Below, in pieces: positions 34,919-43,705 of a stretch of DNA of 64,000 nt; position 1 is the first letter of the stretch; each line of letters opens with the position of its first letter. The position numbers were made by a program, and so were the translations under genes. Source of the stretch: Pseudomonas fluorescens (lineage in GTDB: Bacteria; Pseudomonadota; Gammaproteobacteria; Pseudomonadales; Pseudomonadaceae). The notes under the pieces are model-generated. The model did no database searches, was not told where the DNA came from, and worked only from the letters and a program-made list of their open reading frames with translations. The stretch covers positions 62,001 to 126,000 of the forward strand of contig NZ_CABVHU010000008.1 in assembly GCF_902497855.1 (NCBI RefSeq). Direction: 5' to 3'.

Positions 34919-35709
34919 TAATCCTTCCGCTTTAGAAGCTCGCCACGGGCCGCTTTCTGGGTTTCCGTGAGGATGCCGCGCAATATATTCATTTCCGCCC
35001 GGCTGACCGAGCTTCGACCGTACAACCGGCGCAGGCGCGCCATCAAGTGCCGCGGTTTTTCCGGATCGAGGAATTCGATGGCCACCAGGGTCTGCTCCAG
35101 GTGCTCATAGAATCGCTCCAGCTCATCCATGGTCGCCAGTTCACCACTCTTGGTGGACGCCACTTCATCCTTCTCGACCTTGCTCGGCTGGCCTTGGGCC
35201 GCGAGCCAGGACATGCGCACTTCATAACTCAACACCTGCACCGCCGCACCCAGGTTCAGCGAACTGAACTCGGGGTCCGAGGGGATGTGCACGTGATAAT
35301 GACATCGCTGCAGCTCGTCATTGGTCAGGCCGGAGTCTTCGCGACCGAACACCAGGGCAATTTCGGTGCCCTGCGCGGCTTCTTCGACCACCCTCGTCCC
35401 GCATTCGCGCGGATCGAGCAACGGCCAGGGAATCCGCCGATCACGGGCGCTGGTGCCCAACACCAGCGTGCAGCCGACCAGGGCATCTTCCAGGGTGGCG
35501 ACGACTTGCGCGTTTTCAAGGATGTCACCGGCACCGGAAGCACGGGCATCGGCCTCGTGGTGCGGGAACAACCGCGGTTCGACCAGCACCAGCCGCGACA
35601 GGCCCATGTTCTTCATGGCACGCGCAGCCCCGCCGATATTCCCGGGGTGGCTGGTATTGACCAGGACGACACGAATGTTTTGCAGCAAGGGAGGCACTCT
35701 CGAACACAT
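34918..35709 (-). CDS. trmJ: tRNA (Cm32/Um32) methyltransferase TrmJ
   Basis: SPOUT methyltransferase that modifies position 32 of tRNA anticodon loops. About 263 residues. SPOUT motifs: NTSHPGNIGGAARAMKNMGL, LVFGREDSGLTNDEL and IPSDPEFSSLNLGAAVQVLSYE. ATG 35709 is used here; GTG 35697 (VPPLLQNIRVVLV) lies closer to the usual family start and is an alternative. Divergent from suhB, coupled to cysE. Confidence 0.93.
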   Translation of the reverse strand: MCSRVPPLLQNIRVVLVNTSHPGNIGGAARAMKNMGLSRLVLVEPRLFPHHEADARASGAGDILENAQVVATLEDALVGCTLVLGTSARDRRIPWPLLDPRECGTRVVEEAAQGTEIALVFGREDSGLTNDELQRCHYHVHIPSDPEFSSLNLGAAVQVLSYEVRMSWLAAQGQPSKVEKDEVASTKSGELATMDELERFYEHLEQTLVAIEFLDPEKPRHLMARLRRLYGRSSVSRAEMNILRGILTETQKAARGELLKRKD

Positions 35710-35769
35710 CAAAGGGGAGCAAATCTTACAGTTCCTCCTACCGTTAAGCTATGAAAGCGCACACTGTCC

Positions 35770-35797
35770 TTCACCTGTAGAAACTTTCTGATAGAAT
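35770..35797 (+). promoter_or_regulatory. Probable suhB promoter
   Basis: TTCACC (35770-35775) and TAGAAT (35792-35797) lie 16 bases apart, 37 bases before suhB. The -35 is weak; called mainly on position. Confidence 0.45.
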
Positions 35798-35833
35798 GCC
35801 CGGCTTTCTTTAACAACCTTAGGTGACACATCC

Positions 35834-36652
35834 ATGCAGCCCATGCTGAATATCGCGCTGCGCGCCGCCCGCAGCGCCAGTGAATTGATCTTCCGCTCCA
35901 TCGAGCGCCTGGATACCATCAAGGTCGACGAAAAAGACGCCAAGGATTACGTATCCGAGGTGGATCGCGCCGCCGAACAGAAAATCATCGACGCGCTGCG
36001 CAAGGCCTACCCGAACCACTCGATCATGGGTGAAGAAACCGGCATGCACGCCGGCAACGGGATCGAAGGCGAAGAATACCTGTGGATCATCGATCCGCTG
36101 GACGGCACCACCAACTTCCTGCGCGGCATTCCTCACTTCGCGGTCAGCATCGCCTGCAAATACCGTGGTCGCCTGGAACACGCAGTGGTTCTGGACCCGG
36201 TACGCCAGGAAGAATTCACCGCCAGCCGTGGTCGCGGCGCCCAACTGAACGGCCGTCGCCTGCGCGTCAGCGGTCGCACCAGCCTGGACGGCGCCCTGCT
36301 GGGTACCGGCTTCCCGTTCCGTGACGACCAGATGGACAACCTCGACAACTACCTGGGCATGTTCCGCGCCCTGGTGGGCCAGACCGCCGGCATCCGCCGC
36401 GCCGGTTCGGCGAGCCTGGACCTGGCCTACGTGGCCGCCGGCCGTTTCGACGCGTTCTGGGAGTCGGGCCTATCCGAGTGGGACATGGCGGCAGGCGCCC
36501 TGCTGATCCAGGAAGCAGGCGGCCTGGTGAGCGACTTCACCGGCGGTCACGACTTCCTCGAGAAAGGCCATATCGTTGCCGGCAACACCAAGTGCTTCAA
36601 GGCAGTGCTGACGGCGATCCAGCCGCACCTGCCGGCCTCGCTGAAGCGCTAA
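35834..36652 (+). CDS. suhB: Inositol-1-monophosphatase / Nus factor SuhB
   Basis: Mg-dependent phosphatase-family protein that in other gamma-proteobacteria also joins the rRNA antitermination complex. It is 272 residues. Metal site motifs are intact: GEETG, DPLDGTTNFLRGIPHFAVSI and SEWDMAAGALLIQEAGG. It stands alone after its own promoter and before a strong terminator. Confidence 0.96.
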   Translation: MQPMLNIALRAARSASELIFRSIERLDTIKVDEKDAKDYVSEVDRAAEQKIIDALRKAYPNHSIMGEETGMHAGNGIEGEEYLWIIDPLDGTTNFLRGIPHFAVSIACKYRGRLEHAVVLDPVRQEEFTASRGRGAQLNGRRLRVSGRTSLDGALLGTGFPFRDDQMDNLDNYLGMFRALVGQTAGIRRAGSASLDLAYVAAGRFDAFWESGLSEWDMAAGALLIQEAGGLVSDFTGGHDFLEKGHIVAGNTKCFKAVLTAIQPHLPASLKR

Positions 36653-36668
36653 GCTTCCAGCGACAGAC

Positions 36669-36695
36669 AAAGCACCCTTCGGGGTGCTTTTTTTG
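36669..36695 (+). terminator. suhB terminator
   Basis: The stem AAAGCACCC-TTC-GGGGTGCTTT is followed by T6; 17 bases past the suhB stop. Confidence 0.92.
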
Positions 36696-36713
36696 AATCT
36701 GAATATCCGCTAC

Positions 36714-37262
36714 TTACTGAGCCGGCTCATTCTGCGACAGGATCAGCTTACCTTCCTTGTCCACCGGAATCTGGTTACCCGGATCCCGATCCATCCGCAC
36801 CTTGCCTTCCTTGCCATCCAGCGAATAACGCACGTCGTACCCTACGACCTTGTCACTGATGTCATTCACCGTGTTACAGCGGGTCTGGGTCGTGGTGTAG
36901 GTATCGCGATTCTGCATACCTTCCTGCACCTTGTTGCCCGCGTAACCGCCGCCGACCGCACCGGCCACCGTGGCAATCTTCTTGCCTGTGCCGCCGCCGA
37001 CCTGGTTACCGAGCAAACCACCCGCAACGGCACCGATGGCGGTACCGAGAATCTGGTGTTGATCCTTCACCGGCGCCTGCCGGGTCACTGCTACGTCCTT
37101 GCACACTTCACGTGGCGTCTTGATTTGTGTCTTGACCGGTTCAACGGCTAGAACTTGCGCATACTCAGGGCCGCTTTTAACCAGGCTGTAGGTGGCAACA
37201 GCACCCCCGGCAGTCACACCGACAGCACCCAATACCGCACCAACCAGCAACGACTTGTTCAC
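36714..37262 (-). CDS. Glycine-zipper 2TM-domain envelope protein
   Basis: A protein of 182 residues with an N-terminal hydrophobic segment (signal or anchor) and a central glycine zipper, GTAIGAVAGGLLGNQVGGGT then VAGAVGGGYAGNKVQEGMQ (about 72-115), typical of SlyB/Rickettsia-17kDa-like envelope proteins. No lipobox Cys is seen near the N-terminus. The C-terminal part (VGYDVRYSLDGKEGKVRMDR) is a conserved beta segment. Function unknown; family members sit in the cell envelope. Confidence 0.8.
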   Translation of the reverse strand: MNKSLLVGAVLGAVGVTAGGAVATYSLVKSGPEYAQVLAVEPVKTQIKTPREVCKDVAVTRQAPVKDQHQILGTAIGAVAGGLLGNQVGGGTGKKIATVAGAVGGGYAGNKVQEGMQNRDTYTTTQTRCNTVNDISDKVVGYDVRYSLDGKEGKVRMDRDPGNQIPVDKEGKLILSQNEPAQ

Positions 37263-37319
37263 ATGAACCTCCTGACCATCTCATGCGGGACGCGCCCGCG
37301 CTTCTCCCAGCCTTGGAGC

Positions 37320-37357
37320 ATAAAAAAAGGCGCGAGTTCAACTCGCGCCTTTTTGGC
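37320..37357. terminator. Bidirectional terminator between secF and the glycine-zipper gene
   Basis: AAAAAAAGGCGCGAGTT / AACTCGCGCCTTTTT, a perfect stem with A-run on one side and T-run on the other; serves secF (minus) best. Confidence 0.88.
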
Positions 37358-37381
37358 TGGCACCGCTGGAGGAATGTTCCT

Positions 37382-38296
37382 TCAAGGACGGTCGTCGATT
37401 TCCTTGTCGGTAGCCACCGGCGGAATCAGGTCTTCGGTACTCAGGTTCAGCCAGATCAACACCACGTTGGCGATGTAGATAGACGAATAGGTACCCGCCA
37501 TCACCCCGACGAACAGCGCGATGGAGAAGCCCCACAGGTTGTCGCCACCGAAGATCAACAGCGCGCCGATCGCCAGCAGGGTGGAGATCGAAGTGGCCAT
37601 GGTCCGCAGCAGGGTTTGCGTGGTCGAGATGTTGATGTTGTCGATCAGCGAGGCCTTGCGCAGCACCCGGAAGTTCTCGCGAACCCGGTCGAATACCACG
37701 ATGGTGTCGTTCAACGAGTAACCGATAATCGCCAATACCGCGGCCAACACCGTCAAATCGAAGGTGATCTGGAAGAACGAGAGGATCCCCAGGGTCACCA
37801 CCACGTCGTGGATCAGCGAAACGATGGCACCGACCGCAAACTTCCACTGAAAGCGGAACGCCAGGTAGAGCATGATGCCGCCCAGCGCCATCAGCATGCC
37901 GAGGCCGCCCTGGTCGCGCAGCTCTTCACCGACCTGCGGGCCGACGAATTCGACGCGCTTGACCACGGCCGGGTTGTCGCCGCCGGCCTTCTGCAGGGCT
38001 TCAGCCACCTGGTGACCCAGTTGCGGGTCTTCGCCAGGCATGCGCACCAGCAGATCGGTGGTCGCGCCAAAGCTCTGCACGATGGCGTCGTTGTAACCCG
38101 ACGTCGCCAGCTGCTCACGCACCTTGGTGACATCGGCCGGACGCTCGTAGGTCAGCTCGATGAGCGTACCGCCGGTGAAGTCCAGGCCGTAGTTCAGGCC
38201 CTTGCTGAACCAGCTGAACAACGCCAGAACCGTAAGGAGCAATGTAATGCCGAACGCAACGTTGCGAACGCCCATGAAGTTGATTGTACGTAACAT
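37382..38296 (-). CDS. secF: Protein translocase subunit SecF
   Basis: Membrane partner of SecD that uses proton motive force to pull secreted proteins. It is 304 residues: six membrane helices with a periplasmic domain after the first (GLNYGLDFTGGTLIELTYERP is the SecF signature), and VLAIIGYSLNDTIVVFDRVREN. 9 bases after secD. Confidence 0.97.
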   Translation of the reverse strand: MLRTINFMGVRNVAFGITLLLTVLALFSWFSKGLNYGLDFTGGTLIELTYERPADVTKVREQLATSGYNDAIVQSFGATTDLLVRMPGEDPQLGHQVAEALQKAGGDNPAVVKRVEFVGPQVGEELRDQGGLGMLMALGGIMLYLAFRFQWKFAVGAIVSLIHDVVVTLGILSFFQITFDLTVLAAVLAIIGYSLNDTIVVFDRVRENFRVLRKASLIDNINISTTQTLLRTMATSISTLLAIGALLIFGGDNLWGFSIALFVGVMAGTYSSIYIANVVLIWLNLSTEDLIPPVATDKEIDDRP

Positions 38297-38305
38297 GGCA
38301 GCCCC

Positions 38306-40174
38306 TTAAATCCACAACTTCTTGAAGTCACGACCGCCGAAGATCAGGTTGACCATCGCGCGGGTCACCATGATGGCCGTGAACATCGAGGTAAAGATCC
38401 CGAGGGACATGGTCACTGCGAAGCCCTTGACCGGACCTGTGCCCATGGCGAAAAGAATCCCGCCGACCAGCAAGGTGGTCAGGTTGGAGTCGAGAATCGC
38501 GGTGAAAGCCCGGCCGAAGCCTTCGTTGATTGCCCGCTGCACGGTCATGCCCGCGGCAATCTCTTCGCGTATCCGCGAGAAGATCAGCACGTTGGCGTCG
38601 ACCGCCATGCCCATGGTCAAGACGATACCGGCAATACCCGGCAGGGTCAGCGTGGCACCCAGCAGCGACATCAAGGCCAGCAGCAACACCATGTTCACCG
38701 CCAGCGCGACGGTGGCAATGATGCCGAAGAAGCGATAGATGGCGATGATGAACAGCGAGACGAACAGCATGCCCCACAGCGATGCATCGACGCCCTTGAC
38801 GATGTTGTCGGCACCCAGGCTCGGGCCGATGGTGCGCTCTTCAGCGAAGTACATCGGCGCCGCCAGACCACCGGCACGCAGCAGCAGCGCCAGCTCGGAC
38901 GACTCGCCCTGGCCGTTCAGGCCGGTGATGCGGAATTGAGCACCCAGCGGCGACTGAATGGTCGCCAGGCTGATGATCTTCTTCTCTTCCTTGAAGGTTT
39001 GCACCGGTACGTCTTTTTCGACGCCGTTGACCACTTGCTTGACGTAAGTGGTGACCGGGCGCTGCTCGATGAAGATCACTGCCATGCTGCGGCCGACGTT
39101 GCTGCGAGTCGCACGACTCATCAGCTCGCCACCGTGGCCATCCAGACGGATGTTCACTTCAGGCGTGCCTTGCTCGCCGAAGCCAGCCTTGGCATCGGTG
39201 ACCTGGTCACCGGTGATGATCAGGCCACGCTCGATCTGCGCCGGCGGTCGATTGCCCTCGCGGAACTCGAAGGACTCGGAAGTGGCTTTCGAAGCACCCG
39301 GCTCGGCGGCCAGGCGGAACTCGAGGTTGGCCGTCTTGCCGAGGATACGCTTGGCTTCTGCGGTGTCCTGCACGCCCGGCAGCTCAACCACGATGCGGTT
39401 GGCGCCCTGGCGCTGAACGATAGGTTCGGCCACACCCAGCTCGTTGACGCGGTTACGGACCGTGGTCAAGTTCTGCTTGATGGAGTATTCACGGATTTCC
39501 GCCAGCTTGGCCGGGGTCATCGCCAGACGCAGCACCGGCTGGCCATTGAGATCGGCCGGAACAATGTCGAAATCGTTGAAGTTCTTGCGAATCAGGGTGC
39601 GGGCTTGCTCGCGGGCAGCCTCATCGGTGAAGCCCAGCTGAATGGAACCTTCGAATTGCGGCAGGCTGCGATAGCGCAGTTTCTCTTTACGCAACAGGCT
39701 CTTGACGTCGCCTTCGTAGACTTTCAGGCGCGCATCGAGGGCTTTGTCCATGTCCACTTCCAGCAGGAAGTGCACACCACCGGACAAGTCCAGACCCAGC
39801 TTCATCGGGTGCGCGCCAAAGCTGCGCAGCCATTGCGGGGTGGTTTGCGCCAGGTTCAGTGCAACGACGTAGTCATCACCCAATGCCTTGCGCACAACGT
39901 CCTTGGCCGGCAGCTGGTCTTCAGCCTTGGTCAGGCGCAGCAGACCGCCCTTGCCGCTTTCCGCCAGCGTGGCCGCCTTGACGTTGATCCCGGATTCCTT
40001 GAGCGCTGCGCTCACGCGATCCAGGTCAGCCTGAGTGACCTGCAGCGAAGTGCTTGCACCGCTGATCTGAATAGCCGGGTCATCAGGGTATAAATTGGGA
40101 GCGGAATACACCAGACCGATCGCCAGCACCGCCAGGATCAGAATGTATTTCCACAGAGGGTATTTGTTCAGCAT
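38306..40174 (-). CDS. secD: Protein translocase subunit SecD
   Basis: About 622 residues, normal for gamma-proteobacterial SecD. N-terminal helix, large periplasmic domains, LGLDLSGGVHFLLEVD signature, five C-terminal helices with GMAVDANVLIFSRIREE. ATG 40174 is taken; a GTG one codon earlier is in frame. Order yajC-secD-secF is canonical. Confidence 0.97.
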   Translation of the reverse strand: MLNKYPLWKYILILAVLAIGLVYSAPNLYPDDPAIQISGASTSLQVTQADLDRVSAALKESGINVKAATLAESGKGGLLRLTKAEDQLPAKDVVRKALGDDYVVALNLAQTTPQWLRSFGAHPMKLGLDLSGGVHFLLEVDMDKALDARLKVYEGDVKSLLRKEKLRYRSLPQFEGSIQLGFTDEAAREQARTLIRKNFNDFDIVPADLNGQPVLRLAMTPAKLAEIREYSIKQNLTTVRNRVNELGVAEPIVQRQGANRIVVELPGVQDTAEAKRILGKTANLEFRLAAEPGASKATSESFEFREGNRPPAQIERGLIITGDQVTDAKAGFGEQGTPEVNIRLDGHGGELMSRATRSNVGRSMAVIFIEQRPVTTYVKQVVNGVEKDVPVQTFKEEKKIISLATIQSPLGAQFRITGLNGQGESSELALLLRAGGLAAPMYFAEERTIGPSLGADNIVKGVDASLWGMLFVSLFIIAIYRFFGIIATVALAVNMVLLLALMSLLGATLTLPGIAGIVLTMGMAVDANVLIFSRIREEIAAGMTVQRAINEGFGRAFTAILDSNLTTLLVGGILFAMGTGPVKGFAVTMSLGIFTSMFTAIMVTRAMVNLIFGGRDFKKLWI

Positions 40175-40237
40175 CACGCCGCCCGCTTATGACGCGGGGC
40201 GCCTTGCGCGCCCCGTCGATTGAGTAGAAGTTGAAAC

Positions 40238-40573
40238 TTAGATCGCTTTGAGCGTGCCTTTTGGCAGCGTGGCGGCGATGGCGCCTTTCTGGAATTTCAT
40301 TTCGACGGTGTCGGAAACTTCCAGAACCACGAAGTCGTCGGCCACTTTGGTGATCTTGCCGGCGATACCACCGGTGGTCACCACTTCGTCGCCTTTTTGC
40401 AGGCTGCCCAGCAGGTTTTTCTGCTCTTTGGCGCGCTTGGCCTGTGGACGCCAGATCATCAGGTAGAAGATGACCAGGAAACCGACCAGGAAAATCCACT
40501 CAAAGCCGCCACCCATTGGGCCTGCAGCAGGTGCAGCCGCGTCAGCCATGGCATTAGAGATAAAAAAGCTCAT
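40238..40573 (-). CDS. yajC: Sec translocon accessory protein YajC
   Basis: Single-span inner membrane protein, 111 residues. Membrane helix about 24-42 (WIFLVGFLVIFYLMIWRPQ) followed by the conserved RPQAKRAKEQKNLL and a small soluble domain (GDEVVTTGGIAGKI). First of the yajC-secDF set. Confidence 0.96.
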   Translation of the reverse strand: MSFFISNAMADAAAPAAGPMGGGFEWIFLVGFLVIFYLMIWRPQAKRAKEQKNLLGSLQKGDEVVTTGGIAGKITKVADDFVVLEVSDTVEMKFQKGAIAATLPKGTLKAI

Positions 40574-40616
40574 TTAGCACTCCAGTTGCAAATGTTGAAT
40601 CTTGGGGTCAGAAAAC

Positions 40617-41741
40617 TCAGTCCAAAGGCGGAACGGGAAGTCCGCGTTTGGCGTAGAAGGCATCGACAAAGGCGGCCAATGTACCCTGTTGAATAGCCTC
40701 GCGCAAACCAGCCATAAGCACCTGGTAATGGCGCAAATTGTGGATGGTATTCAACATGCTACCCAGCATTTCGCCGCACTTGTCCAGATGGTGCAGATAA
40801 GCACGGGAGAAGTTCTGGCAGGTGTAGCAATCGCAGGTTGGATCCAGTGGCGAATCATCATGGCGATGGAACGCGTTACGGATCTTCAGCACGCCTGTAT
40901 CAATGAACAGATGCCCATTGCGGGCATTACGGGTTGGCATCACGCAATCGAACATGTCCACACCGCGGCGCACACCCTCCACGAGATCTTCCGGTTTGCC
41001 AACGCCCATAAGGTAACGAGGTTTGTCAGCCGGCATCTGGCCCGGCAGGTAATCCAGCACCTTGATCATCTCATGCTTGGGCTCGCCCACCGACAGACCG
41101 CCGATGGCCAGGCCATCGAAGCCGATCTGGTCGAGGCCTTCCAGGGAGCGCATGCGCAGATCCTGGTGCATGCCGCCCTGCACGATGCCGAACAGCGCCG
41201 CCGTGTTGTCGCCATGGGCCTCTTTCGAACGCTTGGCCCAGCGCAACGACAGCTCCATCGACACCCGCGCGACATCTTCGTCCGCCGGGTACGGCGTGCA
41301 TTCGTCGAAAATCATCACGATGTCCGAGCCCAGGTCACGCTGGACCTGCATCGACTCTTCCGGCCCCATGAACACCTTGGCGCCATCGACCGGAGAGGCG
41401 AAAGTCACGCCCTCCTCCTTGATCTTGCGCATCGCGCCCAGGCTGAACACCTGGAAACCGCCGGAGTCGGTGAGGATCGGGCCTTTCCACTGCATGAAAT
41501 CGTGCAGGTCGCCGTGCTTCTTGATCACTTCGGTGCCAGGACGCAGCCACAGGTGGAAGGTGTTGCCCAGAATGATCTCCGCGCCGGTGGCGGTGATATC
41601 CCGCGGCAGCATGCCCTTGACCGTGCCGTAGGTGCCCACCGGCATGAACGCCGGGGTTTCTACCGTACCGCGTGGAAAGGTCAAACGACCGCGACGCGCC
41701 TTGCCGTCGGTGGCCAGCAGTTCAAACGACATACGACTCAT
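40617..41741 (-). CDS. tgt: tRNA-guanine transglycosylase
   Basis: Exchanges guanine 34 for preQ1 in queuosine tRNAs. It is 374 residues. Active-site stretch LTDSGGFQVFSLG, nucleophile region in GGLSVGEP, zinc site CDCYTCQNFSRAYLHH near residue 303. Overlaps queA by 4 bases. Confidence 0.97.
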   Translation of the reverse strand: MSRMSFELLATDGKARRGRLTFPRGTVETPAFMPVGTYGTVKGMLPRDITATGAEIILGNTFHLWLRPGTEVIKKHGDLHDFMQWKGPILTDSGGFQVFSLGAMRKIKEEGVTFASPVDGAKVFMGPEESMQVQRDLGSDIVMIFDECTPYPADEDVARVSMELSLRWAKRSKEAHGDNTAALFGIVQGGMHQDLRMRSLEGLDQIGFDGLAIGGLSVGEPKHEMIKVLDYLPGQMPADKPRYLMGVGKPEDLVEGVRRGVDMFDCVMPTRNARNGHLFIDTGVLKIRNAFHRHDDSPLDPTCDCYTCQNFSRAYLHHLDKCGEMLGSMLNTIHNLRHYQVLMAGLREAIQQGTLAAFVDAFYAKRGLPVPPLD

Positions 41742-42802
41742 TCTGTTTCCTCTGGGCCTGATTCTTTAGGGGCAGTCGGCGCCGGATTACGGGTGATAAA
41801 CATCGCATCACCGTAGCTGAAAAAGCGGTAACCATGCTCGACGGCGGCTTTGTAAGCGGCCATGGCTTCGGGATAACCGGCGAACGCCGAAACCAGCATC
41901 AACAGCGTGGATTCGGGCAAATGAAAGTTGGTGACCAGGGCATCGACCACATGAAACGGCCGGCCCGGGTAGATAAAAATGTCGGTATCGCCACTGAACG
42001 GCTTGAGCACGCCATCGCGCGCCGCACTTTCCAGGGAACGCACACTGGTAGTCCCCACCGCCACCACCCGCCCGCCACGGGCGCGACAGGCAGCCACCGC
42101 ATCCACCACGTCCTGGCCGACTTCCAGCCATTCAGTATGCATGTGGTGGTCTTCGATCTTCTCGACCCGCACCGGCTGAAAGGTGCCCGCACCCACGTGC
42201 AAGGTCACGAACGCCGTCTCGACGCCCTTGGCGGCAATCGCCTCCATCAACGGCTGATCGAAATGCAACCCCGCCGTCGGCGCTGCCACCGCGCCCAGAC
42301 GCTCGGCGTACACCGTCTGATAACGCTCGCGGTCCGAGCCTTCATCCGGGCGATCTATATAAGGCGGCAACGGCATATGCCCGACGCGATCCAGCAGCGG
42401 CAACACCTCTTCGGCGAAGCCCAACTCGAACAACGCATCATGACGCGCCAGCATCTCGGCCTCGCCACCGCCGTCGATCAGGATCTTCGACCCAGGCTTC
42501 GGTGATTTGCTGGAACGCATATGCGCCAGCACCCGATGGCTGTCCAGCACCCGCTCCACCAGGATTTCCAGCTTGCCGCCGGAAGCCTTCTGGCCAAACA
42601 GCCGCGCCGGAATCACCCGGGTATTGTTGAACACCATCAAATCGCCCGGGCGCAAATGCTCGAGCAAATCAGTGAATTGACGGTGTGCCAGGGCGCCGCT
42701 GACCCCATCCAGGGTCAACAGGCGACTGTTGCGTCGCTCGGCCAAAGGGTGGCGGGCGATCAGCGAATCAGGGAGCTCGAAGGTAAAGTCAGCAACGCGC
42801 AT
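41738..42802 (-). CDS. queA: S-adenosylmethionine:tRNA ribosyltransferase-isomerase
   Basis: Adds the epoxycyclopentane precursor to preQ1-tRNA. It is 354 residues, beginning RVADFTFELPDSLIARHPL, with APTAGLHFD and NFHLPESTLLMLVSAFAG as family blocks. Upstream of tgt, same strand, forming a queuosine pair. Confidence 0.97.
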   Translation of the reverse strand: MRVADFTFELPDSLIARHPLAERRNSRLLTLDGVSGALAHRQFTDLLEHLRPGDLMVFNNTRVIPARLFGQKASGGKLEILVERVLDSHRVLAHMRSSKSPKPGSKILIDGGGEAEMLARHDALFELGFAEEVLPLLDRVGHMPLPPYIDRPDEGSDRERYQTVYAERLGAVAAPTAGLHFDQPLMEAIAAKGVETAFVTLHVGAGTFQPVRVEKIEDHHMHTEWLEVGQDVVDAVAACRARGGRVVAVGTTSVRSLESAARDGVLKPFSGDTDIFIYPGRPFHVVDALVTNFHLPESTLLMLVSAFAGYPEAMAAYKAAVEHGYRFFSYGDAMFITRNPAPTAPKESGPEETE

Positions 42803-42910
42803 GATGGGGTTCGTCTAGCAGGGCCGCAAAGTCTAGCGGAAACCGCAAAAATTTTCCATGAAACCTGATTGACCAACGGTAATCTCATCTCTATACTTCG
42901 CCGCCATTGA

Positions 42911-42995
42911 GCCCTGATGGCGGAATTGGTAGACGCGGCGGATTCAAAATCCGTTTTCGCAAGAAGTGGGAGTTCGAGTCTCCCTCGGGGCACCA
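42911..42995 (+). tRNA. tRNA-Leu (anticodon CAA)
   Basis: 85 bases including the encoded CCA. Acceptor arms GCCCTGA / TCGGGGC pair with one G-U. D-loop GGCGGAATTGGTAGACGC, anticodon loop TTCAAAA giving CAA, long class-II variable arm, and the T-loop TTCGAGT. It marks the border between the housekeeping run and the accessory region. Confidence 0.97.
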
Positions 42996-43002
42996 AAATT
43001 AA

Positions 43003-43033
43003 GAAAGGCCTTGCTTTGCAAGGCCTTTTTTTT
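43003..43033 (+). terminator. tRNA-Leu terminator
   Basis: AAAGGCCTTGC-TTT-GCAAGGCCTTT followed by a run of T. Starts 8 bases after the tRNA. Confidence 0.92.
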
Positions 43034-43065
43034 CGTCTGCAAAAAAGCACTGACACCCCGCCGGC

Positions 43066-43090
43066 CTGTAGGAGCCGGCTTGCTGGCGAT
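43066..43090. repeat. Single REP unit
   Basis: CTGTAGGAGCCGGCTTGCTG, an unpaired REP copy just after the tRNA terminator. Confidence 0.75.
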
Positions 43091-43152
43091 GCTTTTGATC
43101 CTGCTTTTCCACGCCACCCGCACCGCCAGAACATCTCACGAGGATTCCCTCC

Positions 43153-43482
43153 ATGGAATTGCTGCTGGAAACCGTTGCCCTGTTCTCCCTCAAGCTTGCT
43201 TATGAGACGGAGGATTCGAGTCCGATTCTGCGGGATGATTTGATGATGAGTGATTATGAGCGGGAGGTTTTTGGGTTGCTGGTGCGGAGGGGCGATGTCG
43301 AGGCGATCCAGGGGAAAGTGGATGAATGCCTGGGGTTGGCGCTGAATGCCATCGGCGGTGTTGATACCGTCCTGGGTCGCGAGATGCATAGGTTGTCAGT
43401 AAATTTCAATGCTGCGCGGACCATGGAACAGCTTGATACCCCGCTCAACGCGCTCAAGGACTATCTGAAAGATATTCAATGA
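43153..43482 (+). CDS. Small hypothetical protein, helical
   Basis: A protein of 109 residues, acidic and predicted all-helical, no signal or membrane segment. I do not recognise it. A GAGG lies about 9 bases upstream. It is the first gene of the accessory region after the tRNA and is followed by the bacteriocin gene 223 bases later. No toxin or immunity family is apparent. Confidence 0.6.
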   Translation: MELLLETVALFSLKLAYETEDSSPILRDDLMMSDYEREVFGLLVRRGDVEAIQGKVDECLGLALNAIGGVDTVLGREMHRLSVNFNAARTMEQLDTPLNALKDYLKDIQ

Positions 43483-43705
43483 ATGGAGGGACTGCCTAAA
43501 AACCGGTGACACCCGATAGGCGTACCGACGCTGGCCGCCAAGTATTGATGAATAATAAATCCCATTTTTCCCAATCCCTTTTCCGTCCCGGCAGTTCTTG
43601 CGTTCTTTGGAGAGTCTGAAACTTCAGGTTACCGAGTCAATTTGACCGGGAAGCGAACTGACCGACAATCTCCCGTCTCGACACAAAGTCACACAGGGAC
43701 TTGTC